Shown here one piece after another: positions 44,883-57,462 of a DNA stretch of 64,000 nt. Source of the stretch: Pisolithus tinctorius (Eukaryota; Basidiomycota; Agaricomycetes; Boletales; Pisolithaceae); contig JANFAH010000002.1 in the NCBI GenBank assembly GCA_024663395.1, positions 2,666,001 through 2,730,000 on the forward strand, given 5' to 3'. Made by a program: the position numbers and the translations under genes. Position 1 is the stretch's first letter. Each line of letters begins with the position of its first letter. A model generated the notes under the pieces. That model saw only the letters and a program-made list of their open reading frames with translations, searched no databases and was not told where the DNA came from.

Positions 44883-46534
44883 ATGCTCCCTGTCGCTAAT
44901 TTGCACCTCAAAGACTTGTACGAAACCACCGTTGAATTCTTTACCCTACGCAGTCCTGCCTTCTCCTACCGCTCTGTCCCCAACGACGACCCGGATTCTG
45001 AACCCCCCACTCCCTCGGACATATCCCCAGTTTCCGACCCCGTGGCAACACGCCAGAACGAGTCCGCAAATTTACGTGTGAAGCGTACTGCTGCCAAACG
45101 TGCTCGTGGCCCCACTGCATGCTCTTGTCGTTCCTTTACCTCAGCTGCCGCCTCAACACTCTATACCATGCGACGAGAACACGACCGCACGAAATCAGAG
45201 CTAGCTCGATCTCAGGCGGACTCAGTCAGTTTGGAGGAGAAATGTAAGTCACTCGAGAAGACGCTGAAGGAGACAAAAGATCTGTTGAGAGCGCGAGATC
45301 TCGAGATTGAGGCTCTCAAGCAGGACAAGGCAAAACTGATCGCTGACCGCCGCTCTCTCTCGAGACCACCCTCTAGTCTCGATCGGAGGCGCAGCCACGA
45401 CGTCATTCATCACAGATCAAACTCTTCGCAGTCTCTGTCGCAACGCGTCCGGCTTGGCCCTGAGTTGGCTGAGCACCGTGATGGCGACGCAGCCTCTCAA
45501 GCAGGTAGCAGTCGTCACCGAGCTAGTAGCGATGCCGTACGTGACAATATATCGACCATCTCAGAGGAAGAGCGCGCACATACGAGAAGTATGGAGGTTT
45601 TCCTCACAAAGACGGATCTTTGGTCTGGGGCGCAAGTCATCCAAGCGGTCCAGGATCTCAACTCCGAGATTTTGCAGTTTGCTGCATCCGCAGTGGAGGT
45701 CTGTACGTTCACCAAGCAGCGGACCTCTCACTCAAAGATTGGCCAAACTGTGAACGACGTCACAACGAGACTCGGGCCTTCCCTTTCTCGCATGTTATCT
45801 ACCCATGACCATTCTCAAGATCCAATGCTTGTTCAGCTTGCTCTGCAGGGCTCCATCGCGTTTTGTATTTCACGGGCCCTGTCATCATTTTGCATCGGGT
45901 ACCAATCCAAGGGGAACATCACACTCACACAAATATATACCCGCATGTTCCAGTCCGGTGAGTGATCTGTCTATTACACTATTGCAATCGTAGTAATCGG
46001 TGGCATTCCACTCTAGAGCCGCAGCCAATGTCTTCGCGCTGGAGAGCTCTCACACACAAACACATCCATGAACTCCATCCCGAGCTTAGCAACTATGCTG
46101 TGAACGAAATGACGGATACTATTTTGCGCTGGACCCTAGACGTTTTCCTAATTTGCGGCTGCACTAATCCCCAACCCAACCCAACCTCTCGGGAAGCATT
46201 CCGTACCCGCTTCCAGTCACAAGTCAAAAGGATCTCGAAGAATGCTTGCGCTTTAGCTCAGATCTCACGCGAAGAGATCATGTCGGCGAACTTTGAGGTT
46301 GTTGGGGCGGAAAGTGGTAGAGCGTTTGATACGCAAGAGATGGTGGATGTCTTCGAGGACTACGGTGCTTCTAAGGGTGCAGTGTTATGTACCACTGAAC
46401 TCGGATTAAGATGCTCGACACGTAAGGCTACAACGGAGACCGCTGCTACGCCGGAGGAGAATATCGAACGACGTCTGCTCCTTCGGCCGAAGGTCGTCTT
46501 GGACTCGGCGATGGATGTGATAGACCAGCGATGA
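44883..46534 (+). CDS. Helical protein of unknown function
   Basis: Exons 44883-45957 and 46017-46534; 530 aa. I recognise a recurrent Agaricomycete protein type but know no function. The N-terminus is Pro/Ser-rich, then comes a coiled coil (about 95-165; EEKCKSLEKTLKETKDLLRA), an RS-rich linker, and a globular helical half. Landmarks in that half are VFLTKTDLWSGAQVIQAVQD, LNSEILQFAASAVEV, QDPMLVQLALQGSIAFCI and, after the intron, SSRWRALTHKHIHEL and ISREEIMSANFEVV, ending near LLLRPKVVLDSAMDVID. No membrane segment or catalytic motif is seen. ATG 44883 is the first in-frame Met. The intron is 59 bp with GTGAGT. Confidence 0.8.
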
Positions 46535-46775
46535 TCAATTTCAATGACCTGTCACTGGACTATTTGTACTCTTCTAATTGCTACAGTAACTTTCTCTTCT
46601 TTCTTCTCTTGCATTTGTATTGCCTCACCCAAAGACGTCCAGTTATCTGTACCACCTCATCTGTTTAGTAGTAGGCATACATCGAGTACGGTCAAGGGGT
46701 CAAATTGCCTTTTTTGTACAGCTATGTACTTTTTATTATGATAGGTCAAAACATTCCTGCGGGAAATTATGAAGT

Positions 46776-49700
46776 ATGAGTGCAGCCAATAATCAGAAAC
46801 GTGGGTTGAATCTGCCCAAGGCTTTGCGGGATCACATTGAACGCGAGAAAGCGTCGTCTAGTGCGTACTTACCTCAGTCTGCACTTCCGTGGGGCATTCA
46901 CAGGAATCATAGGTGCGCAGGGCAGCCTATGGCGAAGCAAAGGCAAAAGTAACCCGCTTTCACGCAAGGACGCACGAAAGCAGGAAAGACAAGAGCGTAA
47001 GAAGCGCAAGGCAGACCACTTTTCGACCCGCACGAATTCTGTCAAGCATGATACGGAAGAGGACCTCGCTCCGAAGTCCAAGCGACGCAAAACCACACAT
47101 TTTGTGGAGCATGAGCAAGTAAACCATTCAGGTCCAAAGGAGAGCGTGGCTTCTTCACATCGTACAAACCCACAAGTTGGCGAATCCTCGCAACCATCGA
47201 AGAAATCAGAGAAGAACGCAAAATATGACAAGAGTTCCTCAAAAGTTACACAGAGATCCCAAGAACAGAAAATCGTGCCTGTCTTACCCAAGTCTCGGGA
47301 AGAGGAGGAAGAGGATGCGTGTATTGCATATTACGAGGCAATGTTGGGTTACAAGGGAGGGAAACGCAAGAAGAGCGATGCACTCGATGGGCTTGATGGT
47401 ACGTCTCCGGTTGTCTAAAACGAATTCATAATAATGCGTCGATTCCTTCTAGATTTACTTGACTTTACTGATTCCCTTATGACCGGTGGGACGATGGTAT
47501 GTTGTGCTAATGTCTGTCTCCGTGCTTTTCCTTCTTATATTCACAGGCCGCAAATGACGCCGAAGGCGATCCAGAAAGTGTAGACGGATCTGATTCGCAG
47601 GGGGAATCTGCATCAGAATCAGGAGACGACTCACGGAAGGATTACAAAGATGAAGAGGATGACGAGTGGACAAGCTCTGGCTCGGACGTCGTTGATGTCG
47701 ATGATGATAGCCATAGTACTCACGAACTTGACGAAGTATCCTCTGAAAAGGAGACAACAAACTCTGCAGGCAAGTACAGTGTCGAACGAAAGACGTCGCA
47801 TTGCCCATATCATTTTTACAGGACGTTACGTCCCGCCGGCCCTCAGAGTGCAGACGGATGGTCACGAGGACCTTACCAAGCTCACCCGCCAACTGAAAGG
47901 CCTACTGAATCGGTATATGCCCCTTGACACGGTTGTTCCCAAGCCGGCGGCTCATTTGTGTCGTCAACAGGATGAGCGAGCAAAACATGGCAACAGTTCT
48001 CGATAGTGTCGAAGAACTATATCGCAAGCACCGTCGGAATGGTAAGCTTTCGAACTCGCCTGATCTTCAATAATGTGTCAATACCTCCAGACGTAACGTC
48101 TACCTTGACCACCCTGATTACCGATGGCATCTCGTCTCATGCCATGCACATTGAGTCGTTCGTGGTTCTGCATGCGGCATTCATATCCAGCATGCATAGG
48201 TTGATAGGCATGGAGTTTGGTGGGTTCATTCCCCTGTTCGTATGGTGGTAAGTAACCTTCCATGCGCGGATAGCTGCTTTTGTTGTCCAGCACGTCGTGA
48301 CCTCCTATGAACGACACTTGTCTATTGCGGAGGATGGGCCATCCCGTGATTCCGGTCCCTCTGAGGACGTAGGCAAAGAATGTTCCAACCTCATCGTACT
48401 GTTGGCCGAGTTATACAACTTCCAAGTTATTGCATGTGTCCTTATGTACGACTTGATCCGGGAGCTGCTCAGCAGAGACTTGTCAGAACTCCGGGTTGAG
48501 CTACTCCTTAAAATCTTGCGAAGTAAGGATGACTCATAATACGCAGATGGCCGTGACTGACATCCACCTTTAGGCTCTGGACAACAGCTACGACAAGACG
48601 ATCCTTCGGCACTGAAGGACATCGTCACCTTGGCGCAGTCTTGCATTGCGAAGCAAGGAGATAACCTAAGGTACGCGAATGACCTTGGTTCCCATTTTTA
48701 TTTGACCTCATTTCGACAGTTCGCGTACCCGCTTCATGATGGAGACTCTCACAAACCTCAAAAATAACAAAGTAAAAAAGACCGCAGCCGCTCAGCACCA
48801 AGGAGGTGATGGGGTAGAACGCTTGAAGAAGTTTCTCTCGGGGCTCAGTAAAAAGCGTCACGGTTGGTACATGTTCTGTGGTACATTTCATCGAGAGACT
48901 AACTTTCCTTGCCAGTACAAGCACACGAACCACTTCGCGTCTCCTTGGAAGATCTCCGCACCGCGGAGACCAAGGGCAAGTGGTGGCTCGTAGGCGCCGC
49001 CTGGGCTGGCGATCCTCTCGCTGACCGTCAACAAGCTACTTCGAAGAGAACTTCAGAAGTCACGGATAGCTTGGAGAACCATTCTCTGTTGAAGCTTGCG
49101 CGGAAGCAAGGCATGAACACGGACATTCGACGAAGCATTTTTGTCGTATTGATGAGTAGCGAAGTGAGAGGTGTGCGAGCTTTTGGATGCATGAACTCTG
49201 ACTCCGTACACAGGATTACATGGATGCATGCGAGCGGCTATCCCAGCTCAATCTCACTGAAGTGCAACAACGAGAAATCGTTCGGGTGTGCCTGCATTGC
49301 TGCAGCAATGTAAATCCATTCTCTCCCTTTGTTTTCCACGCTTACGCATCTGTGTTTGAAGGAAAAGTCCTACAACCCATACTATGCCCTCATCTGTCAG
49401 CACTTCTGCCAGTTGTCGCACTCCTACAAGATTACCCTGCAATACTGGTTCTGGGACTTCCTCCGTGACCTCGGTGAAACTAACGTCGGCGGCACTGAGG
49501 TGATAAAAAACCTCAAGGATGACGAAAGCCGCCTAGAAGCTAAGAGTATATCTTCCTCTCGAATGAGGAATGTTGCCAAAGCGTACGGATGGTGGATAGC
49601 GAAAGACGCTTGCTCTCTTCTGATTCTGAAGGTGAGACAATCGACGGTCTTTGGCACACGCCACTGACTGTAACTGCCGCGCAGCCTGTCGACTTCACAC

Positions 49701-49990
49701 TTTTGAAGCCTCAGACACAGAAATTCTTCAAGCAGCTCTTCGCACAGATATTTGTCGCAACGCAGGGATCGTCGCCGATGCTTTCAGACCGACTTGACGA
49801 CATAGAATCACGAAATCGCGGAGTAATTGAAGACACCTTTATCAGAGCGACGAAAATCGAAAATCTTGGCCTTGGCTTGATATTCTTCCTTTCACACGCG
49901 TTCCGTGAGGAGAGTGGGTTCTTGCAGTGGGCGGGTTCGGTAGCAAAGGAAACCTTACAAAGCGGAATGGGTCACATTCCACGGATCTAA
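46776..49990 (+). CDS. SGD1: Nucleolar MIF4G/MA3 protein NOM1 (Sgd1 homologue)
   Basis: Ribosome-biogenesis factor; NOM1/Sgd1 acts in 18S rRNA maturation. Fourteen exons: 46776-46860, 46904-47398, 47453-47496, 47547-47769, 47822-47912, 47971-48041, 48091-48219, 48274-48522, 48574-48670, 48720-48862, 48916-49163, 49214-49309, 49362-49631, 49685-49990; 848 aa. The N-terminus is basic with SRKDARKQERQERKKRK, then acidic. The MIF4G domain starts after RYVPPALR (about residue 284) and includes LRVELLLKILR. The MA3 domain (about 610-730) includes IRRSIFVVLMSSEDY and YYALICQHFC. Intron 4 (47770-47821) uses a GC donor, and the first intron is only 43 bp. Only three bases separate its stop from the stop of the opposing gene. 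Confidence 0.93.
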
Positions 49991-49993
49991 TCC

Positions 49994-50911
49994 TCAAGTC
50001 GCCGCTGGCTTGACGAACGCAACACTAGAGCATATACTTCCGCTTCTGCCGCCAAATGTATATGTCTGATATGGTATGCGGGAGCTTGACTCACGTCAGC
50101 CAGTGTGGCTGTCAGTATTGGTGCCACACTCACTGATAACGCAAGCCTGTGGCAGGCGTCATGAATTTGTCTTGGAGCTCGGCTTCTGTAAAGTTGCAGG
50201 CTGTTAAGAAGCATGAGTTGAGGTCTTGGTACGACATTCAGATTGCAACTGACATGTAATGAGGAAGTGTGCACCGGGCTTTAGCAACCTAGCCACCCGT
50301 AAAGGATAACCGTCAATGGGTGCCTTGCCATGATTATCCTTCTGCATCAAAGCAATCGCATCGAACGTTCCCTTGTCCAGTATGAGATCCCAGGCCGCCC
50401 CATCCACCGTACGTGTGTTAGTAAGTAGCGGAGGTTCTTCATTAAGAAAGTCACAGCAGTGAAATTGTATCCCTTCACGGTTGCGTGATTTTGCAATGGA
50501 AGATGCGAGGGCGATGGCTCCTTCAGAGTAATCGATTCCTAGTAGCGTATCGGCGGTGTATCCGGCTTCCGCGAGAGCGAAGAGGAGAGTGCCGTTTCCA
50601 CTGCCTACTTCGAGAATGGACAAGTCGTTCTTTGGAGGGACATTCTGAAGAGCCCAATTGACCAATTTATCCACCGAATCTTCTCCAAACCTTTTGCGGG
50701 TTCAATGTACGTAATTAAAGGGTCCATGGAACGGCTAGACGCACCATATCTCACCCTCATCACCAAATTCCCCGAAATTCTGCAGTTCTTCGTCGTAGAC
50801 GTTATCCCAACTAGATCCATCATGGAGCTCTGCACTAGTGGCACAGTATGTCAATACAACTCACTGTTCTTTGGTGCCTAATTTTGAAGGCTGTAGACCT
50901 GTTGCGCTCAT
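49994..50911 (-). CDS. EFM4: eEF1A lysine methyltransferase, EFM4/METTL10 type
   Basis: SAM-dependent methyltransferase; the yeast and human relatives methylate a lysine of translation factor eEF1A. Exons (descending): 50911-50865, 50810-50745, 50690-50254, 50200-50134, 50084-49994; 235 aa. Motifs: LGTKEHWDNVYDEELQNF and GEIWFGED (family N-terminal block), SAM motif I ILEVGSGNGTLL (about 61-72), LILDKGTFDAIAL, FLITSCNFTEAEL, then the terminal YTFGGRSGSICSSVAF. The last two introns are easy to miss because frames run on past the splice sites. The stop TGA is at 49996-49994, 3 bp from the NOM1 stop, so the two mature transcripts must overlap at their 3' ends. Confidence 0.92.
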
Positions 50912-51218
50912 TAGCCTGCAAGCAGTCTCCACAGTACAGGAGATATCGCATCTTGTCCTACTTTCAAATCAGGGATATCAGGCTGCTTAGTCATCCAAAC
51001 TTCCCATTGGGCCGTTAAATGAGCAGGGTGGTGCATGGACAAAAAGCAAAAGAATGAGTGGTACATGCTAAGATTATGACGTAGTAACATTGGTATGAGT
51101 TATACATGGCCGGTACATAGTCTGAAATGTCTTCAGCATGGGACTTCATAGGGTTATGGCCAACGTACATTGAAACTGCAAAAAAGCCCCGGGGGGTGCG
51201 AAAAGTACGGTGAAGGTA

Positions 51219-51608
51219 TCATCGTTTACCGTCGGTTTTTTCAAGTAAATCTTTGGCTTCGTTGATTTTACTGGCCAAATAGGGCGAGCCACCACGGTCG
51301 GGATGGTTCGCAAGCATAATTTGTCGGTGAGCGTCCTTGAATCTAGTGCGAAGACTTGGTCCATCCCTATTTGATTTGCGTTGAGGGGCACAATTGAATT
51401 ACAGAAAGCTCACAGCAAGATGGAAAAAACGGGAGACGCACTTGAGACCGAGAACGGCTATAGCCTCTCTGCGATCCATCTTGGCTTTGAAACCGCCTTT
51501 GACCCATTCATCTGCAGCTCTTTTGCCAATTACGCCACTGCGAACCAAATGTCGTCCAACGAGAGCGGCGGTTATCGCACCCAGGCCAACGATGACTGGC
51601 GTCGCCAT
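51219..51608 (-). CDS. PAM18: PAM18/TIM14, J-protein of the mitochondrial import motor
   Basis: Stimulates mitochondrial Hsp70 at the TIM23 channel. Exons 51608-51442 and 51366-51219; 104 aa, close to the compact forms in many fungi. One N-terminal membrane segment ([15 protein letters not shown], about 5-19), then [18 protein letters not shown] and a C-terminal J domain with the essential HPD (residues 77-79; [20 protein letters not shown]). The start was chosen at MATP, where family members begin. The frame is open for about 200 nt more upstream but that part looks like leader. Intron 51441-51367 is 75 bp. Confidence 0.93.
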
Positions 51609-54600
51609 GCGTGGAAACTGTCTGAGAAGAGTACTGTAACTATTATTTGGGAGATGAATTACCGGCGGAGGTGAGTTTGGGTTTATTTGGCCATATACAG
51701 TTTGAGCGAATACTGGTGACACTAAATGGCTTGCTAATAGCTTTAAGCCCATATGCAATGGGCCAGCATGCAGCATCATTTGCAGGAAAGGGTGTTTGTA
51801 CAGAGATATCACGGAACCGGAAAATACAACTAGCTAAACGAGCTATCGAATTTTCACTAGGCAAATCGAGCATTGTCTGCCCGCGTCGATGAGAACGCCA
51901 GCCTTGTACCTACTAGTACTAGCAGTGCGGCTGTCTCTTTCCAAACCGACAGAGAACCTCACGGCAATCAGTGGGTCTCACCCGCTTCTGATTAGAAGGG
52001 GAATTGTACAATTGCACAATCACAGGACAGGACGGTACGCTGACGCAACTTCAAACGACACACACATACATCAAATCCCGCGTTGAAACCTACAGGGAGA
52101 TCGGCACAGACACATATAAGGCCCATCATCTTTCGTTCCTGGAAAAATAACTACCTCATTCTTCGTCAACTTCGACCTCAGGGACTGACACAGTACGAAA
52201 TCTATTCCCCAACACATTGAAATCCTCCTGCATTTGCGCAGCGTTACGGTGCTCCAGTCCTAACTTTTACCGTTCCAGAGCCGGAAGTCTCGCTCGCAAG
52301 CACAACCGATCTAGGGATTGAGATGTTAATAGAACTGAGCGAGATAACCTGACTGACTGCGGTGACCCGACGTAGACCGAAGGAAGGAATGGGGCGAGGT
52401 GGGCATGGGACGGTACTCGCTGCGCTGAATGGTGATTAGAATCGTTATCAAGCGACATGAAATCCAGTTTTCATCGAAAGTTGATGGAAAAGACGACCTC
52501 GGTCTGCGCAGGCGTGCCGAGAATCAGGTATTTGGAGTTGGCAACAGCTGTGCACCGACAAAGTTTCCCTGCGGTATACACTGTTTAGTCAAGGTACGAA
52601 GAGGTCCCGGAGTCCGGCCTACCGATAGATGAGCAACATTCCTGGCTACTGCCACTTCCTCAATCTATACGCTCGTGAATCCCATGCATCGGCTTCGCTC
52701 TGCTCGAGTAACAAAAGCCCTGTCGAACATGGATGTCGATTTGCTTTGCGGGAGAGAAGTGAGGCATAAAGATGCCCAGATGGGAAGAGGGGGAACACGA
52801 GGGGCGACACATTCTGAAGCCATAGCTGTTCTACAGCGATCGATATTCGTGGGTGAGGAGTTCGAGTGCCAAGCAGTTTGTACTTCATGTCTTGCACGAG
52901 TCTACCATTTCAAGGCTCTGGACTTTGAACACAGCCGGCGTGCTGATGATATATATAACCGTGACAACTTCCATGAAATCTTGTCCATCAAGTCCTGACC
53001 AACGAACCAGGAACGAGTCTTAGAAATTGTGGACATTTACCGGTGCCCACGTTCCCTGGTGACAGTTTACAGAACTAGGGGAGGTTAGGAAGTCGATACA
53101 GAATCGAAGAGTAACCCACCTCAACTTAATGCTCGCCGCCCGTACGGGATCAGATAGCAAATACATCCATTACTCCACCGCAAGACAGCGATGGGCAATG
53201 GGCGAGCCTAATGGTCTACAAGGATAGCTGCGTTTCCCCGATTCAGCTTGATCACGACCCGCGATATATGGGGAATTATAAAACGGTGAGCGTCCATTCG
53301 TCCTGTCAGAGTCTCGATGGAATGAAAAAACTGCTGTGAAGGAACTTAGAAGGACCTGCATACACACAGCAATCCGGGACTGTTAGTTACCGTCTAGAGA
53401 CGTCATCTCAAGCTTGACAGCGATTAAAACACGTCCGCAGCATGGAAGGGTCGTGAAAGCTACAACGTGAGGTGGAGGCCAAAATTGATGGCAGGCCTAC
53501 GTACCGTTTGGTTACAACACTAGAACTCGATTTGAACTCCAGTCAGCAATATTAACAACGCGTAGCGTCGAAGAATCGATTCTTTCCGGTTGTGAATAAG
53601 CAGGAGAGGTACCACAGTACCATCTATGTTCTCGGATCATTAGGTCCTCATCTAAGCCTATGACGTCGAAAGCACCCACCGCGCGTGAATTTCTTTCTAG
53701 AACACGGGTGTTGTAACAGTTCGGCATTACAGATCACCCTGAACTCACCTCTCCCATTCACACAAACACGTTTCGTCATTCCAAACTCTTGGTTCCAGGC
53801 TAGTTCAATCCCAAATGTGGTGAGCTTCTTATGGAAGAACCATACAGAACAGTGCTGATGCACCTCATGAACAGCCATGATAAGGAGGAACTCACCATCC
53901 GTGCGCGCTACAGAATATTAGTTATCCAGTTAATCTTGGCCTCGCGAGCATGTGGTTGTCATCTGTGCCGATCCCCCAACCAGAAAGGCCTGCACGTATC
54001 GCAGATCTTCCCGTCCTCTCTAATTATGCAAATTGGCACACGTCTCCTCCTACCCTCAACGGTCGTCAGCAAGGAAACGTATCTCGCCAGTGTCGATGCC
54101 GGTCTAACCTGGGTAAATGCATGCGGACTGGCATGAGCCATTCTACATCGTTACACCTTATGACGCTCCATAAATGGCGGTGAAAAGGAGCCAAAGACTA
54201 CCAGCTTGCTCGGGTAAGTTCTTCGTTTCAAGGTTCCTCGTTTCTTTCTGACGAAATGGTAGGTAACGAAGACGACCACGTTGTCGTGTCGGTAGTTAAG
54301 TGTCGACTTCCTTCTACAAACATGATGCTTACCGTTTCAAACAAAGGTATGTGATCATGATCTGGGTTACCCCGGTTTTCATCTAGTCATTGGTTTCCGA
54401 CACATTTCGTCGGTCGGCTTCTAACTTTACATAGACAGAGGGAGAAGGTGCCTTGGTTGGTTGGCACCAGATACAACATTCGCCTACCAGCGTTGATTCA
54501 CCTTTCCATCGATTCTAGCCGCTTGCATTGACAGGACTTAATACCTGCAACGAGGAAGCGTGAGTATTAGCGTGCTAACTACCAAATATAGTCCATGGGC

Positions 54601-54696
54601 GGAGGTTGCCTCGTTTGTGGCTGGGCTGGGCTGGTGCTCTGCCTTAGCCGCTCACCTTTGCGTTATCGTCTCATCGTTTCTATCAGCCTACTCACC
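51609..54696. other. 3.1-kb interval with weak coding signals
   Basis: No confident gene. The best signal is a pair of minus-strand segments, about 53824-53749 (contains ELAWNQEFGMTKRVCVNG, GTGAGT donor) and 53696-53523 (contains AVGAFDVIGLDEDLMIREH and LRVVNIADWSSNR). They join in frame across a 52-nt gap ending CTAG. They could be two exons of a multi-exon gene, perhaps a beta-propeller/F-box type, but I cannot extend the model. The ~100 bp before 54697 include an open frame from ATG 54595 in phase with the helicase. Confidence 0.4.
53523..53824 (-). CDS. Possible two exons of an unrecognised gene
   Basis: Two minus-strand segments splice in phase: 53824-53749 and 53696-53523, separated by GTGAGT...TCTAG. 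The translated product has an alternating pattern of hydrophobic strands (FDVIGLDEDLMI, LRVVNIADW) that would suit a beta-propeller blade. Neither a start nor further exons could be found. It may be a fragment of a gene spread over 52-54 kb or a remnant. Confidence 0.3.
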
Positions 54697-57462
54697 ATGA
54701 GATCCTCCAGTACTCGTGTTATTCACCAAAATCTGGTCGACTTAGATATGGACGGCCTGGATGTCAAGTTGATCAGCTTATCTGATGTCAACAAGGACCC
54801 TAAAGACTTGGATACCATCGTTGGTCGCAACGAAGGCCGTGCGCTTGGCCTTTCTGCCGCATACTCACCCTTCGGTGGTCTCCGCCTACTTGCTGTCGCT
54901 GACGCCACGACTGTGGTGATCATCGATTTCGAGTCGGATATCAGCAAGGACAACGGGCGCGTTAGTCCGCCTAACGATCTCAGCACGGCGCCGTCCAATT
55001 ATCTGCGCGACCTCGTTCTCCAACGCTCCGCTGGTCACGTATATGCCTTCGATATGGCTCCATTGGCCCTGTCGCTCTGGCAAAGCCATGGTCTCCGTAT
55101 CCAGCAGGCAGTCGACGTGCAGTGCGTCGGATCTCCCAATTCCCGCGCCCCCTTCAATACCATCAAATTTGCTGTCGGTGACACGGCTCGCGTATTCAAA
55201 GATAATGTTGTACGAGCTTTCAATGACTACATATTCCATGTGCCGGACGACCCGGCGAGCAGCCAAACGACAACACCACTCGCTCAACGGGCATGGGTGA
55301 CGCACTTCATCTCTCAGCTCAGTTCAATGGAAGGTAGGCTCGCCGATGTGCCTCCGATTAACATGGCAAGGTTCTCAGATACGGTATGTAGTCAGAGCTT
55401 GGTTATTATTTAGCTCACTGTACCTGTCGTTTGTTACAGCTCCTTCGATTCCTGGCGAAGAGTACGATAGACGCCTTTCGGCTCGAAGAGCAAAGGCCAC
55501 GTGAAACTACTCGTACCGTGATGGCAACCTCTTCCAGAGGCCGGGGAGAAGTGACCGCAAAAGTCGATCGATACCAAAATAGAATTCGTGCAGGTAATCA
55601 GCAGGTAAGGGTCTCCCCATACTCGCCCCTTTCCAATTTGTAATGGATTGTGTTCTCTTAGCAAATTCGCGTCCATGTCCCTCCTACACCCACTGTGGGG
55701 GGCTATGCAATCTCTGCAAGTATTGCTGCGGCTCGTGGTGAGGGTGCTAGGTTAAAGACTGAGGGGTCCCTTGGTGCTGGTAGGCAGACTGCCACCATTA
55801 CACTTATTGGAAGGGAGGACCCCACTGCTGCAGAGGTCAAGAGGGCTCAGATTATTCTTTTCATCCTGCAAGGGAGAATTTCTACAGAGGGTGAAAGTCT
55901 CAATCCTTGGGTTCATCAGATTTATCTTGACCCCAGTGATGACTTCACATGGCCAGCTGAATGGGCTAGTACCTTGTCCCCTGTCAAGTTCAACCCAGCC
56001 AAGGCATCATACCCTCTCAATTCTTCCCAGGTAAAGGCAGTGAGGAGGATGCTTGATGAATCCAATGATTATAGGGCTACCATCATTCAGGGTCCTCCAG
56101 GCACTGGGAAAACCACAGTTATTGCTGCCTTTGTTCAGGCTGCTGTGAGGGCAGGGAGAAGGGGTATCTGGCTGATAGCCCAGTCCAACATTGCTGTGAA
56201 AAATATTGCTGAGAAGTTGGCTAAGTTTGGTCTGGGAAACTGGAAGCTTCTAGTGTCAGCTGACTTTTTTGAATTTTGGTGTGTGTTTTGCATATGTCAT
56301 GTCCACCACACTCATCCATTCTAGGCATGAACACCTTTATGCCAACATTTGTGCCAACATAATTGTCAGTGATGAGTTTGCAGATAAGAGTGCTCTTTCT
56401 GGACAGTTAGCTGGTTGCCCAGTTGTGCTGTGCACACTGAGCATGCTCTCCAGTAATGCCCTTCACCACTCTGGAGTTTTTAGGGTGGTCCAGCTCCAGA
56501 CCATTGTTGTTGATGAAGCATCTCAGATTGAGGTTGGCAGCTACATCCCCCTGTTTACAACTACTACCACCATCAGGAAAGTTGTCTTCATAGGGGATGA
56601 CAAACAATGTGAGTTTTGCAGTGGAGTTCAATGTCACACACTGAAGGTTTTTTAGTGCCACCCCATGGCCAGGAGCAAATTACTGCATTGCAGAGTATTT
56701 TTGAAGTGGAGCATTTGAAGAAACATAGGATTTTGCTTGATACACAGTGTATGTATTTTTATTCTTTTTCTGATCAGTTATATGACTACTGTACAGATCG
56801 CATGCCACCTCAAATTGGAGATTTTATTTCTGAGGCTGTTTATGAGGATCTTCTCAAGTCTAATGAAGTACACCCTCTGGCTGATACTGATCTTCCAACC
56901 TGCCATTTTGTAAATGTACCTGGGGAGCAACTGTCTCAAGGAACCAGTTGGAAGGTGAGGAGAAAATTGGTCACAAGGGTGAATGCTAACATGATTATTA
57001 GAATCCCAGAGAATGCCAAGCAATTCTTAAGCTGGCTCAAATCTTTCAGAATCAGGGGAAGAAGTTCAAGATCATCACACCTTATGATGGTCAAAGGACA
57101 TTGATTGAGAATGAACTCAAAAGTGCTGAGATGCAGTGGGAGGACAAGTGTTTTAATGTTGATTCCTTCCAAGGTCAGATCATTTTCATTCTCTGCTTGC
57201 CATGCTGCCCCCTGACATATCAACAGGGAATGAAGAAGACTATATCATCATTTCTCTTGTTCGTTCTTGGGGCCTAGGGTTCCTTGAAGATCTTCGAAGA
57301 ACCAATGTAATGCTTACAAGATGCAAAAGAGGAATGGTGATTTTCACAGGCAAGGAGTTTATGAGAAAGTATGGGAAAGAGAGTTTGGTGGGCCAGTTGC
57401 ATGGTTATTATGAGGAAGCCTGGACTGAAATCCAGGAGATGGGGAACACTACCTTCATCTGA
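54697..57462 (+). CDS. UPF1-like SF1 helicase, copy 1
   Basis: Exons 54697-55383, 55440-55604, 55662-56278, 56325-56608, 56656-56748, 56797-56954, 57002-57173, 57227-57462; 803 aa. Helicase motifs in order: Walker A GPPGTGKTT (about 427-435), LIAQSNIAVKN (Ia), VVDEASQIEVG (II), FIGDDKQ (III), TQYRMPPQIG (IV), IITPYDGQ, NVDSFQG (V), RRTNVMLTR (VI). This is the UPF1/SETX branch of RNA/DNA helicases. The N-terminal 280 residues match copy 2 and resemble a degenerate DEDD exonuclease fold (AFDMAPLALSLWQSHGLRI). ATG 54595 is an alternative in-frame start. From the middle of exon 3 onward CpG is almost absent although the frame is intact. It converges with the acetyltransferase gene. Confidence 0.88.

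Noticed and set aside
51609..51812. N-terminal extension of PAM18 (open frame upstream of MATP)
   Set aside because: Not alignable with the compact family members, and it lies where a leader is expected; the J protein is complete without it.
54595..54696. Upstream in-frame ATG extension of helicase copy 1
   Set aside because: The added residues (MGGGCLVCGWAGLVLCL...) have no counterpart in copy 2; kept only as an alternative start.
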